From the NCBI RefSeq assembly GCF_022953055.1, contig NZ_JALJEJ010000001.1, positions 744,001 to 808,000 of the forward strand: a DNA stretch of 64,000 nt, read 5' to 3'. Every line of letters starts with the position of its first letter. The first letter of the stretch is position 1. Made by a program: the position numbers and the translations under genes. This DNA is from Mucilaginibacter straminoryzae (GTDB taxonomy: Bacteria > Bacteroidota > Bacteroidia > Sphingobacteriales > Sphingobacteriaceae). Under the pieces are notes generated by a model. The model ran no database searches. It saw nothing but the letters and a program-made list of their open reading frames with translations, and had not been told where the DNA came from. Of this stretch, positions 24,799 through 35,105 are shown in pieces.

Positions 24799-27700
24799 AT
24801 GCCGAAGCATAAGAACTGGCTCTGGCTGCTTTTCCCCTTATTAGGCAGCGCTTGTCATACCCGTAATCAGGATACCTTGTTCACCAGCATGAGCAGTGAA
24901 GAAACTGGTATACAGTTTATAAATCAGCTTACTGATAATTCTAAAACCAACATCTTTTCTTTTCGTAATTACTATAACGGCGGCGGCGTAGCCATCGGCG
25001 ATGTGAATAATGATGGGCTGAATGATATTTACCTTACCTCTAACCAGGGCGATAACAAGCTGCTGATCAATAAAGGCAACTGGAAGTTCGAGGATGTTAC
25101 CGAAAGCGCCGGGGTTAAAGGTTCCAAGTACTGGAGCACCGGTGTTACCATGGCCGACGTTAACGGCGATGGCTGGCTGGATATTTATGTATGTAACAGC
25201 GGCAATGCCAATGGAAAGGATACTGAAAACGAGCTGTTCATCAACCAGCATGATGGAACTTTTAAAGAAGAAGCCCATCAGTATGGGCTGGATGATCGCG
25301 GCCTTTCTACCCATGCCGTATTTTTCGATTACGATCTGGACGGCGATCTGGATTGTTACGTGCTGAATAATTCTTTCAGGCCAATCGGCTCTTTCAACTT
25401 CGCCAGTAACCTGCGCGACCAGGTAGACGAACTTGGCGGCGACCGCCTTTACCGTAACGACGGCGGCCATTTTACCAACGTTACAAAACAAGCTGGTATT
25501 TATTCGAGCGATATTGGTTTTGGTTTAGGCGTTTCTGTTGCCGATGTAAACCAGGACGGCTACCCGGATATTTATGTTTCTAACGATTTCTTTGAACGCG
25601 ATTACCTGTATATTAACCAGCATAATGGAACCTTCAAAGAAGAGATACAAAACCAGACCGGCCACTTAAGTTTGGCTTCCATGGGTTCTGATATCGCTGA
25701 TATTAATAACGATGGTCAGCTGGATATTTTTACCACCGAAATGCTTCCAGAAGGGGATAAGCGGTTAAAGAACAATACCGCCTATGAATCCTATGACGTG
25801 GTGAAGATCAGGCAAAGGGATGGCTATTATAACCAGTACATGCAAAATTGCCTGCAGCTGAATAATGGCGACGGCACCTTTTCTGAAATTGCTTTTTATG
25901 CCGGTATTGCAGCTACAGACTGGAGCTGGGGTGCGCTGGCTTTTGATATGGATAACGATGGCTGGAAAGATTACATGATCTGTAACGGCATTTATAAAGA
26001 TCTTACCAATCAGGATTATATCGAGTTCCTTGCTAACGAGGATAATATTAAGAAGATTGAAGACGGTAAAAGCTTCAACTATAAAGACTTTATTGATAAA
26101 ATGGGCAGCAGCCCAATTTCGAGTTATGCTTTTTTAAATAATCATAACCTTACTTTTTCAGACCATACCAAAGATTTTGGCTTAGACGAGCCTTCTTCCA
26201 GTAATGGTGCTGCTTATGGCGATCTTGATAATGATGGCGATAACGATTTAGTGGTAAACCGGGTAAATATGCCGGTGGCAGTGTATCGTAACAATGCGCA
26301 GAAAAATAAAAACCACTCGCTCCGGCTGACGCTTAAAGGCGAAAAGCAGAACTTGTTCGGGGTAGGATCACTCATTAAAGCGTGGACGGGAAAAGAGGTG
26401 CATTTGTTCTATCATCAGCCAGCCCGCGGTTTTGAAAGCAGTATTTCGCCTAATTTACTTACTATAGGCATCGGTAGAGCAGCTAAAGCCGATTCGTTGC
26501 TGGTCCTCTGGCCTGGGGGTAAATCGCAATTGCTTAAAAACGTAAAGGCAGATCACTTACTAAAGCTGGATATTAAAGATGCAACGTTAAAACCGTCGCC
26601 GATAATAAAGCCCATTAAAACGCTTTATACAGAAGTGACACCACAGCTGTTCGACAGTATCCCGCATCATAAAGAGGATAGTTTCATTGATTTTGATAAC
26701 GAACGCCTGATGCTGCAAATGTTATCTACCCAGAACCCTTATATGGCTACCGGTGATCTGAATGGCGACGGACTAACCGATTTCTATTTCGGGGCATCAA
26801 AGGGTTTCCCGGCAGCGATCTACTTTCAGCAGGCGAACGGCAAGTTTAAACAGTATATCCCGGACGAGTTCAGGAAGCAGGATTATGTGGAATGCGCCGG
26901 GGCAGTGATGGGAGATTTTGACAAGGATGGCGATCAGGACCTGATCCTCACCTTCGGCGGAAATGAATTGCCGGTGGGCTCGCCCGAACTTCGGCCAAGG
27001 TTTTACGAAAATGATGGGCATGGTAAATTAAGCTGGAACCGTCAGAAATCGCTACAAGTTTCGCTGAATGCTTCCGTAATTATCAAAGCAGATTATGATC
27101 AAGATGGAGATGACGACCTGTTTATCGGCGGGCGCAGCGTACCCGGATTATACGGAAGTTCTCCGCAATCTTATGTTTTCCAGAATGACGGGAGGGGTAA
27201 CTTTAAAAATGTAAGCAAACAGGTATTTGGCGATAATCATTTGGGAATGGTAACCGCTGCCGCCTGGGCAGACCTGGATAAGAACGGGTACGACGATCTG
27301 ATTGTGGCAGGCAACTGGATGGGCATCCGCATCTTTAGCAATCACCAGGGCCGTTTTACAGAAAGCCAGGCTCTGAATAATTACAAAGGTTGGTGGAGTA
27401 GTTTAACAGTGGAAGATATAGATTGCGATGGCTATCCGGATGTTATTGCCGGGAATCTGGGCCTAAACAGTAAGTTCAGGGCAAGTGTTGCCGAGCCGAT
27501 GCACCTTTATGTAAAGGATTTTGACAATAACGGTACCAAAGAGTGTATTACGTCTATTTACCGTAACGACCATAAATCGTACGTGTTCCACATGAAGCCA
27601 GACTTGGTAGCGCAAATGCCAATCCTGAAAAAGAAATACCTGCATTATGATGATTATGCGGGTAAAACTTTCGACGAGGTTTTTTCTGATGATGATTTGA

Positions 27701-28095
27701 AAGGCGCAGAAGCGCACGAAATTAATACCCTGGCATCAGCAGTATTTTTGAATAAGCGAGGGCATGGGTTCAGCTATCAGCAGTTACCCGTAAATGCACA
27801 ATTTGCACCAGTGAACACTATTTTAGTAGATGAGGATAAGGCAAAAACAAAGCGGGTTATCCTCGCCGGCAATTTTTATGATTTTAAACCCGAGGTAGGG
27901 CGACTGGATGCCAGTTATTCAGAAACCTACCTGTTTGATAAAGGCAAATTTACCTACGTGCCACCGATGAACAGCGGCATATTGATCAAAGGCCAGGTGC
28001 GGTCATCATCGATCATTAACCGGGCCGATGGCGGTAAGATTTACCTCTTTGGGTTAAATAACGATAAAGTGCATGCCTATAAAGCTAATAACTGA
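24799..28095 (+). CDS. Giant FG-GAP/VCBS-repeat lipoprotein with ASPIC/UnbV domain (first of two)
   Basis: A 1098-residue lipoprotein (LLGSAC, Cys about 19). It has about 13 calcium-loop repeats of the DxNxDGxxD type, such as DVNNDGLND, DVNGDGWLD and DFDKDGDQD, consistent with FG-GAP/VCBS beta-propeller blades in two sets. Between them, at residues ~505-594, is an ASPIC/UnbV (CRTAC1-like) domain with GVGSLIKAW, GFESSISPNLLTIGIG and LLVLWPGGK. Such proteins often accompany SusC/SusD pairs in soil Bacteroidota. A role in carbohydrate binding or adhesion at the cell surface is an inference. Several shadow ORFs arise from the repeats. Confidence 0.88.
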   Translation: MPKHKNWLWLLFPLLGSACHTRNQDTLFTSMSSEETGIQFINQLTDNSKTNIFSFRNYYNGGGVAIGDVNNDGLNDIYLTSNQGDNKLLINKGNWKFEDVTESAGVKGSKYWSTGVTMADVNGDGWLDIYVCNSGNANGKDTENELFINQHDGTFKEEAHQYGLDDRGLSTHAVFFDYDLDGDLDCYVLNNSFRPIGSFNFASNLRDQVDELGGDRLYRNDGGHFTNVTKQAGIYSSDIGFGLGVSVADVNQDGYPDIYVSNDFFERDYLYINQHNGTFKEEIQNQTGHLSLASMGSDIADINNDGQLDIFTTEMLPEGDKRLKNNTAYESYDVVKIRQRDGYYNQYMQNCLQLNNGDGTFSEIAFYAGIAATDWSWGALAFDMDNDGWKDYMICNGIYKDLTNQDYIEFLANEDNIKKIEDGKSFNYKDFIDKMGSSPISSYAFLNNHNLTFSDHTKDFGLDEPSSSNGAAYGDLDNDGDNDLVVNRVNMPVAVYRNNAQKNKNHSLRLTLKGEKQNLFGVGSLIKAWTGKEVHLFYHQPARGFESSISPNLLTIGIGRAAKADSLLVLWPGGKSQLLKNVKADHLLKLDIKDATLKPSPIIKPIKTLYTEVTPQLFDSIPHHKEDSFIDFDNERLMLQMLSTQNPYMATGDLNGDGLTDFYFGASKGFPAAIYFQQANGKFKQYIPDEFRKQDYVECAGAVMGDFDKDGDQDLILTFGGNELPVGSPELRPRFYENDGHGKLSWNRQKSLQVSLNASVIIKADYDQDGDDDLFIGGRSVPGLYGSSPQSYVFQNDGRGNFKNVSKQVFGDNHLGMVTAAAWADLDKNGYDDLIVAGNWMGIRIFSNHQGRFTESQALNNYKGWWSSLTVEDIDCDGYPDVIAGNLGLNSKFRASVAEPMHLYVKDFDNNGTKECITSIYRNDHKSYVFHMKPDLVAQMPILKKKYLHYDDYAGKTFDEVFSDDDLKGAEAHEINTLASAVFLNKRGHGFSYQQLPVNAQFAPVNTILVDEDKAKTKRVILAGNFYDFKPEVGRLDASYSETYLFDKGKFTYVPPMNSGILIKGQVRSSSIINRADGGKIYLFGLNNDKVHAYKANN

Positions 28096-28110
28096 TACTA
28101 AACCTCTGCA

Positions 28111-31100
28111 ATGAAAACAGATACCCGTTTTACCGGATACAGTATACTCGCCCTCGTAATGCTTTCGCTTTTTAACAGCTGTAAGCATACCGAGTCCGTG
28201 CCGCGTGTGTTTACCCGGCTGGATGCTTCTGCAACCAATGTTACCTTCGCGAATAAGCTGAACGAGTCAGACTCGCTCAACATTATGGACTACCTCTATT
28301 TTTATAACGGGGCAGGGGTGGCAACAGCCGATTTTAATAAAGACGGCAAGGAGGATCTGTACTTTGTATCGAACCAGGGCAGCAATAAACTGTACCTCAA
28401 CCAGGGCAACATGAAGTTTGAGGATGTGACTACTAAGGCTGGTGTCGCCGGTACCGGGAACTGGAAAACAGGGGTTACTATCGTGGATATCAATAATGAT
28501 GGTTACCCAGATATCTACCTTTCTGTCGTAACCGGTTACAAAAACTTTAAAGGGGCTAATCAGCTGTACATCAACAATGGCGACATGACCTTTACCGAAA
28601 GCGCTGCCAAATACGGTATTGATTTTAAAGGCTTGTCTACCCAGGCTGCCTTTTTTGATTATGATAAAGATGGCGACCTGGACATGTTCATCCTTACGCA
28701 CTCTGTTCACAGCAATGATTCATATGGCGATTCTACCGCACGTTTTAAATACAATTATGCTGCCGGCGACCACCTGTTGAGGAATGATAACGGTCACTTT
28801 ACCGAAGTAACACAACAGTCGGGTATTTATGCTTCTGCCATCGGTTACGGCCTTGGTATCAGTGTTTCTGATTTAAATAACGATGGTTGGGACGATATCT
28901 ACGTAAGCAATGATTTTTTTGAGCAGGACTACTACTACATCAACCAACACGATGGTACGTTTAAAGAGCAATTGAAAGGCGCCTTTGGTCATACCAGCCT
29001 GTTCTCTATGGGAAACAGCGTTGCCGACGTGAATAAGGACGGGATGCTCGACGTGCTGACTACGGATATGTTACCGGGTGATATGAAACCCCTGAAATCA
29101 TCCATTAATGATGAAGCGCTGGACATTTATAACCAGGAAGTCCGCAGTGGTTTCTATTACCAGTACTCTAAAAACTGTTTGCAGCTGAATGTGGGTAATG
29201 GCAAGAAGTTTATCGACATTGGTTTGTATGCGGGTGTGGCTGCAACAGACTGGACATGGTCGCCATTGGCGCAGGACTTTGATATGGACGGGTATAAAGA
29301 CCTGTTTTTTTCTAACGGGATTAAGAAGCGATTGACCGACCTGGATTACCTGAAATACCTTGGCGACCCGGCCGTGGTGCGGCAGGGAACAAACCGCGTT
29401 TTCGATCAGGATAAGATTAACCACATGCCCGATGGCCGGGTACACAATTACCTTTACAAAGGTGGCGACCAACTGAAGTTTACGGATATTTCTGCCGGTA
29501 ACGATATGACGGCGCCCGTATCGGGTTCGGGTGCGGTAAGTGTTGATCTGGATAACGATGGTGATTTGGATATCGTGACCAACAACACTAACGAACAGGC
29601 CATCATCTACAAAAATACTACCGCAGAAAACGACGGTCAGCATCGCTTAAAGCATATCGTTTACACTGCTAAGTTCACCGCTAAAAATTTAAATGGCATT
29701 GGTACCAAGCTGTACCTGAAAACCAACCGCACGGTAGATCACCAGGAGTTTCAAACCTCTACGGCCTTTCAAAGTAACCAGGCAGACCGCTTAACGTTTA
29801 CTTTCGCGGCTAAAGAACAACCGCAGCAATTGCTGGTAGTATGGCCCGACAATTCGTATCAGGTGATCAGTAACTTCTCTTTAAACAAGATCAACGAACT
29901 GAAATACAATCCTGCTCAGGCGCAGAAAGCAGCAGATATTTATACGGTCATTAATAGTTTCATTAGCGGCAAAGCGGGTTTTACCAGCGAGCAGGTGAAC
30001 GTTATCCAACTGGCACAGTTAAAAGTGAATGAAACGCCAGATTTTAACTATGCCTACTTATTACCGCATACTTACTTGCCGCATACCCCGGCGGTTGCTG
30101 CGGCTGACATCAACGGCGATGGAAACGACGACCTTTACATTGGCGGAGAAGCGGGTGATGATAAATACCTACTGATTGCAGACGGAAAAGGTAGTTATCA
30201 AAAAGTAACAGTAGCCGCTTTTGCGGCAGCGAAAGAATGGGGGGATGCAGATGCGAAATGGTGCGACGTAAATCATGATGGAAAGCCAGACCTGATTGTT
30301 CAGAGTGTTAACCATCCCTTTATGAGCAAAGACCAACTGGTTCAGCCACGGCTTTACATTAACCAGGGTGGGTTTAAATTTACAGCATCGCCTTTGCCTA
30401 AAATTAATACGCCTACTGGTGCTATCACCGTATTGGATATTAATAATGATAAGTTGCCCGAAATATTGCTTACCGGTTCGGTGCCCTTCCGGGATTATAC
30501 TGCTAAACGCCCTTCAGTACTGTTACTGAATAAAGGTAACGGCAATTTTGTACCGGCACCAGAGGCAGATTACCAGGAGCTGCGCAATACGCCATACATC
30601 AAACAGATTTGTGTAAAAGATATTGATGGCGACGGGCGTGAAGACCTGGCAGTGGCTGCAGAATGGCAGCCGCTCATGATCTTCCTGAATAAGCAGAACC
30701 GTTTGGTTAGGCAATCTATCGGTGCGTTGAATAAGAAAGGATGGTGGCAATCTGTAGAAGTTGGCGACCTGGACGGCGATGGCAAAATGGACCTGCTTGC
30801 CGGAAACTGGGGGATCAACAACAAGTACGAAGTGGATAATGATAAGCCGTTGTATGCCTATAACCAGGACTTGGATAAAGATGAAAAACCGGATCTGATT
30901 TTGTCTTATAATCACCAGGGGCAGTACTATCCGTTCCGCCCAAAGAACGACCTGGAGCAGGAATTGCCTTACATTAAAAAGGAGTGGCTAAGCTATCAGA
31001 AAATGAGTGATAAAACGACCGAGGAAGTGTTTAAAGACAAACTCGATACCGAGCACCGGCTGGAAGCCAACACGTTCAAAACCGTATTTATTTCGGATGT

Positions 31101-31422
31101 GTTAAACAAGGCGAAAATTACAGAACTACCTTACCTGTATCAGCAGGCGCCGGTTAAAAATATGCGGATTACGGCCAAAGGGCAGTTGCTGATGAGTGGT
31201 AACTTCTGGGGTGTGATACCTTACGAAGGTAAATATGATGCGCTTGGGCTGGTAGTAGCAGGCTATAACGGTCAGCAACGTACCTTCAGTCAACCGCAAT
31301 ACTTGATCAATTCAGCCATCAATTTCGAAGAACTGGCCGACCTTCAGCCGGTCAATAACGGTACAAAAAAAGGATGTATCGCGGTAACTTACAGCGGTAA
31401 GGTGGTACTCATCACACCCTGA
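28111..31422 (+). CDS. Giant FG-GAP/VCBS-repeat lipoprotein with ASPIC/UnbV domain (second of two)
   Basis: A 1103-residue paralogue of the preceding protein, with the same architecture: lipobox LFNSC (Cys about 24), a first set of DxNxDG repeats (DFNKDGKED, DINNDGYPD, DYDKDGDLD, DLNNDGWDD), an ASPIC/UnbV domain near 510-605 (GIGTKLYLK, LLVVWPDNSYQ), and a second repeat set. The spacing of 15 nt and shared order point to an old tandem duplication and a common transcript. The sequences have diverged clearly, so the two may recognise different ligands. The function is unknown. Confidence 0.88.
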   Translation: MKTDTRFTGYSILALVMLSLFNSCKHTESVPRVFTRLDASATNVTFANKLNESDSLNIMDYLYFYNGAGVATADFNKDGKEDLYFVSNQGSNKLYLNQGNMKFEDVTTKAGVAGTGNWKTGVTIVDINNDGYPDIYLSVVTGYKNFKGANQLYINNGDMTFTESAAKYGIDFKGLSTQAAFFDYDKDGDLDMFILTHSVHSNDSYGDSTARFKYNYAAGDHLLRNDNGHFTEVTQQSGIYASAIGYGLGISVSDLNNDGWDDIYVSNDFFEQDYYYINQHDGTFKEQLKGAFGHTSLFSMGNSVADVNKDGMLDVLTTDMLPGDMKPLKSSINDEALDIYNQEVRSGFYYQYSKNCLQLNVGNGKKFIDIGLYAGVAATDWTWSPLAQDFDMDGYKDLFFSNGIKKRLTDLDYLKYLGDPAVVRQGTNRVFDQDKINHMPDGRVHNYLYKGGDQLKFTDISAGNDMTAPVSGSGAVSVDLDNDGDLDIVTNNTNEQAIIYKNTTAENDGQHRLKHIVYTAKFTAKNLNGIGTKLYLKTNRTVDHQEFQTSTAFQSNQADRLTFTFAAKEQPQQLLVVWPDNSYQVISNFSLNKINELKYNPAQAQKAADIYTVINSFISGKAGFTSEQVNVIQLAQLKVNETPDFNYAYLLPHTYLPHTPAVAAADINGDGNDDLYIGGEAGDDKYLLIADGKGSYQKVTVAAFAAAKEWGDADAKWCDVNHDGKPDLIVQSVNHPFMSKDQLVQPRLYINQGGFKFTASPLPKINTPTGAITVLDINNDKLPEILLTGSVPFRDYTAKRPSVLLLNKGNGNFVPAPEADYQELRNTPYIKQICVKDIDGDGREDLAVAAEWQPLMIFLNKQNRLVRQSIGALNKKGWWQSVEVGDLDGDGKMDLLAGNWGINNKYEVDNDKPLYAYNQDLDKDEKPDLILSYNHQGQYYPFRPKNDLEQELPYIKKEWLSYQKMSDKTTEEVFKDKLDTEHRLEANTFKTVFISDVLNKAKITELPYLYQQAPVKNMRITAKGQLLMSGNFWGVIPYEGKYDALGLVVAGYNGQQRTFSQPQYLINSAINFEELADLQPVNNGTKKGCIAVTYSGKVVLITP

Positions 31423-31428
31423 TCTGGG

Positions 31429-32331
31429 TTATAAAACCGGGTAATTGATCCGGGTGATCCACTTGGTAGAATCCGGTTGTTTTGAACGGTCCGTAACCAG
31501 CTCTACGTAAGGTATCGCAGGCGGGATATACCTGTTATCTTTCATGTAGTTAGTCAGTTGTTCCAAAGCCTGCCGAACGGTATTTGGTCCGCCGGTAACG
31601 TTTGCCGCCAGCAGGTTGCCATGGGCTACCATTTTCTTAGTAAAAATGTCGGATGTGGCCGGCAACCATTTATTTACAGGAACGGCCACCATAGTCTGGT
31701 AACTATTTTCTGCCATTTTTGTGCGGTTCATGATCGGGTTACCTATTACCTCTGCCCGGCTTTTGGCTGCATAAGCTTTTAGCGAGTTTACCAGTTGATA
31801 AATTTCATCCGTAGATAGCTGGTGGTCTTTAATCACTTTGGTAGTTAACACCAGCGAATCTAATATTTGTACTTTCTCTACGTGTATACCATAAACCTTG
31901 CGATCGTCTTCCAGGAAATTTTTGGCACTTTCAAGGATATGGTCAATGCTGTCAGCAATGTGCTGCGCTTTTAAGTAACGGTTAACTCTTGTAATGGGGT
32001 TAACTCCCGTTTCCAGCACTGCCGCCCAGGTAATATGCATGGTGCTCACTTCCTGGACATCATAGGTGATCTGGCTCCGGATGGAATCTTTATCCAGTAT
32101 CAAGGTGCCGTCCACACCGGATAAGGTGGTTTTCCTGGTAACAAACTCTTGCTGCGCTTCAGGCCACCAACCCGTCCACGTTTTGGGGTGGAGCAGGTAT
32201 TTGAATATCGCTTGCTCGGGCGTGTAAATTTTTACCTGGCGGTTAATCACCAGTTGTGCGGGAACAAAAATATAAGTGGAAATAATCAGTAAAATCAGGA
32301 CCCCTAAAATCGTTAACGCAATTCTCTTCAT
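31429..32331 (-). CDS. Membrane-anchored SRPBCC/effector-binding-like protein
   Basis: A 300-residue protein with one N-terminal membrane segment (IALTILGVLILLIISTYIFV). KIYTPEQAIFKYLLHPKTWTGWWPEA resembles the start of a polyketide-cyclase-like (SRPBCC) domain. The C-terminal part, with MVAVPVNKWLP, GNLLAANVTGGPNTVRQALEQL and IPYVELVTDRS, resembles a GyrI/BacR effector-binding domain. Such two-domain anchored proteins are known but uncharacterised. The ATG at 32331 places the membrane segment at the N-terminus. The gene is convergent with the second VCBS gene (6 nt between stops). Confidence 0.6.
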   Translation of the reverse strand: MKRIALTILGVLILLIISTYIFVPAQLVINRQVKIYTPEQAIFKYLLHPKTWTGWWPEAQQEFVTRKTTLSGVDGTLILDKDSIRSQITYDVQEVSTMHITWAAVLETGVNPITRVNRYLKAQHIADSIDHILESAKNFLEDDRKVYGIHVEKVQILDSLVLTTKVIKDHQLSTDEIYQLVNSLKAYAAKSRAEVIGNPIMNRTKMAENSYQTMVAVPVNKWLPATSDIFTKKMVAHGNLLAANVTGGPNTVRQALEQLTNYMKDNRYIPPAIPYVELVTDRSKQPDSTKWITRINYPVL

Positions 32332-32450
32332 GTTTATCCGTAGGTTCAAAACCGGCGTGCAAGGTAGTAATTATACTGTTTTTTTAAAGTGCTAAAATTG
32401 CCTGTTTTAAGCAATTAACCAATCTTTTTTTTATTTTTATCCAACCAATT

Positions 32451-34496
32451 ATGAAACTTAAATATCTGCTTGCAGGGCTGTTTACAACGGCCTGCTCTTC
32501 ATACACAATGGCGCAAAGCCAGCCAGACCAATGGGTAATTAATGCTGCTAAAATAGACCCAGCCAACTATTACGGAATAACGGTAGCCAACGGCATGATC
32601 GGCGTTGTTTCTGCGCCCGAACCGTTCAAGGTAAAGAACGTGGTATTGGCAGGCGCTTATGACCTTTATGGTCGCGGCAGGGTGAGCAACTTCCTTAATA
32701 GCTTCAACCTGCTGAACATGAATATGGATATCAACGGTAAGCGTGTTTCCGCAGCAGGTGCAAGTAATTTTAAGCAACAATTGGATATGCACCACGCGGC
32801 ATTTACCACCTCGTTTGATTACGGAAACGATGCCGCTGTAAAATATACCTACTATTCGTTACGCCACCTGCCGCTTTCCGTACTAATGGATGTAACTATT
32901 ACTGCGAAAAAGGATATCACCATATCTGCCGCCAGTGTGATGGAAGCGCCTGATGCCCTGCGCGAGGTGCAGAACTATTATAACGAAATAGATCGCCCTC
33001 ATACCACTATCGGTTTGCTGACATCGACTGCCAAAAGCCCGACAGGCAAGATGCAGATGTGCGCTTCCACTTCATTTTTGTTTACCGAAGGGCATGGCCA
33101 CGAACCGCGCGTGATCCATGAGATGTGGGACAGCAATATGCACCTGATGCGTTTCAGCAAAACGCTGAAAGCGGGTGAAACCTACACGTTTTCTATCGTG
33201 GGTACGTCAATTACCTCAGCTCATCATGACGACCCGCTGAATGAAGCCGAACGACTGACCATCTACGCGAAGCTGGAAGGACATGACCGGTTGATTAAAT
33301 TCCACAACCAGGCCTGGGACGAGCTTTGGAAAAGTGACATCCAGGTAGAAGGCGATCCGCAGGTGCAGCAGGATATTCACAGCATGCTGTACCACCTGTA
33401 TTCATTCTCACGGGCGGGTACCTCGTTTTCGCCGTCGCCAATGGGGCTTTCGGGCTTAGGCTATAACGGTCACGTTTTCTGGGATACCGAAGTGTGGATG
33501 TATCCCTCGTTACTGGTACTTCACCCCGAAATTGCCCGTTCGCTGCTCGATTATCGTTTCGAACGTTTGGAAGCAGCGAAGAAAAACGCCTTTGCCAATG
33601 GCTTCAAAGGGGCGATGTTCCCGTGGGAAAGTGCCGATAAAGGCGTAGAGGAAACACCTGTTTGGGCATTAAGCGGTCCGTTCGAACACCATATCACTGC
33701 AGATGTAGCGCTCGCCGCCTGGAATTACTATTGCGTAACGCAGGATAAAAACTGGTTGCGCGAACGCGGATGGCCGATCCTTTCTGCAACGGCAGATTTT
33801 TGGGCAAGCAGGGTAGAACGGAACGGGCCTGGACATTATGACATTAAGAACGTAGTTGCTGCTGATGAATGGGCCGAAAATGTGGACAATAACGCCTTCA
33901 CCAATGCCGCGGCAAAAGTAAATTTGCAGGTAGCGGTAAAAGCTGCTGCTTTGTTGGGCTTGTCGCCTAACCCGGATTGGGCAATAGTAGCCGAGAATAT
34001 CCCGATTCTGAAAATGCCGAATGGCGTAACGCAGGAACATGCCAGCTACAAAGGCGAAGGTATTAAACAGGCTGATGTAAACCTGTTGGCTTATCCTTTA
34101 AAGGTAATTACAGACCCTGCGCAGGTAAAAAAAGACCTGGAGTATTATGAAGTACGCGTACCCAATGAAGGTACCCCCGCCATGACGCAGGGCATCTTTG
34201 CACTGCTATATGCGCGCCTGGGCAACGGGGATAAAGCTTATCATTTCTTTAAGGATGCCTACGAACCCAATTTAAATCAGCCTTTCCGCGTCATTGCCGA
34301 AACCAAAGGCGGTACCAACCCATACTTTGCTACCGGTGCCGGTGGTATTGTGCAAAGTTTACTGATGGGATTTGGCGGGCTGGATATTACGCTGGATGGT
34401 ATTGTGCAGGTGAAAAGTGCGCTTCCTTCAAAATGGAAATCTATCCGCATTACCGGGGTAGGTGTGGATCATAAAACATATACGGTAACTAAATGA
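32451..34496 (+). CDS. GH65 family glycoside hydrolase, exported
   Basis: A 681-residue enzyme with a signal peptide (residues ~1-21, ending TMAQ). GH65 features: an N-terminal beta-sandwich with ITVANGMIGVVS, the (alpha/alpha)6 core with HVFWDTEVWMYPSLLVLHPE (about residue 344), GFKGAMFPWESADKGVEETP, and the region VVAADEWAENVDNNAFTN holding the general acid Glu at about 472. Most GH65 phosphorylases are cytoplasmic, so export favours a hydrolase acting on alpha-glucosides such as kojibiose or trehalose. That is an inference from the signal peptide. It overlaps the next gene by 4 nt. Confidence 0.9.
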   Translation: MKLKYLLAGLFTTACSSYTMAQSQPDQWVINAAKIDPANYYGITVANGMIGVVSAPEPFKVKNVVLAGAYDLYGRGRVSNFLNSFNLLNMNMDINGKRVSAAGASNFKQQLDMHHAAFTTSFDYGNDAAVKYTYYSLRHLPLSVLMDVTITAKKDITISAASVMEAPDALREVQNYYNEIDRPHTTIGLLTSTAKSPTGKMQMCASTSFLFTEGHGHEPRVIHEMWDSNMHLMRFSKTLKAGETYTFSIVGTSITSAHHDDPLNEAERLTIYAKLEGHDRLIKFHNQAWDELWKSDIQVEGDPQVQQDIHSMLYHLYSFSRAGTSFSPSPMGLSGLGYNGHVFWDTEVWMYPSLLVLHPEIARSLLDYRFERLEAAKKNAFANGFKGAMFPWESADKGVEETPVWALSGPFEHHITADVALAAWNYYCVTQDKNWLRERGWPILSATADFWASRVERNGPGHYDIKNVVAADEWAENVDNNAFTNAAAKVNLQVAVKAAALLGLSPNPDWAIVAENIPILKMPNGVTQEHASYKGEGIKQADVNLLAYPLKVITDPAQVKKDLEYYEVRVPNEGTPAMTQGIFALLYARLGNGDKAYHFFKDAYEPNLNQPFRVIAETKGGTNPYFATGAGGIVQSLLMGFGGLDITLDGIVQVKSALPSKWKSIRITGVGVDHKTYTVTK

Positions 34497-35032
34497 GGAA
34501 GCCTTTAGGCATATTGCTTCTTTTACTGCTGTTGTTCAACACGGTTGGCTACCAGTTGGTGTTCTGGCTGATGCAGCGACACGCCGATACCCAAATGCAG
34601 GCCCGGTTGGATAAGTTGCGGTATAGCAATCGGGACTTGATCACCGTTAAGATCCCGATTAATTTACCTTATCAAACGGATTGGAAAGACTACGAACGCA
34701 TTGACGGCGAGTTTAACTACAAAGGAAACACTTACCGGTATGTTAAGCGTAGGGTTTTAAAAGATACGCTGATACTAGTATGCATTAATTACCACGAAAA
34801 AACAAACCTGAATAAATCAACCGCCGAGTTTTATAAAAAAGTAAATGATACCGGCAGTACTACAGAAAAGCACACTTTCCAATACTGGAAACAGGTTTAC
34901 GTGGCGACGAATTCGCTCAGCTTGTTTTTTCCAAACACTCAGGAGCACCACTTCAAAGAGTTGGTTTTGATTCTGAAAAACCATAACTTTAATTGGAGTG
35001 TCGATCCGCCCCCTAAAGGTCGTACAGCATAA
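34493..35032 (+). CDS. Membrane-anchored protein of unknown function
   Basis: A 179-residue protein with one N-terminal membrane segment (GILLLLLLLFNTVGYQLVFWLM) and a soluble domain containing YERIDGEFNYKGNTYRYVKRRVLKDTLILVCI. I recognise no family. The start overlaps the GH65 stop (ATGA), so translation is coupled. The Lys/Tyr-rich C-terminal domain lacks obvious catalytic motifs. Confidence 0.6.
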   Translation: MRKPLGILLLLLLLFNTVGYQLVFWLMQRHADTQMQARLDKLRYSNRDLITVKIPINLPYQTDWKDYERIDGEFNYKGNTYRYVKRRVLKDTLILVCINYHEKTNLNKSTAEFYKKVNDTGSTTEKHTFQYWKQVYVATNSLSLFFPNTQEHHFKELVLILKNHNFNWSVDPPPKGRTA

Positions 35033-35105
35033 TTTGATACTGCCCAGGCTTAATGTTAGAGCCGGAGCAGCTTGTTGTACCATCTTTTTAAACTATTGAA
35101 CTATT

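Noticed and set aside
24841..25491. 216-codon minus-strand frame opposite the first VCBS gene, and similar frames at 28267-28710, 29098-29643 and 30523-30915
   Set aside because: Antisense shadows produced by the DxNxDG repeat codons.
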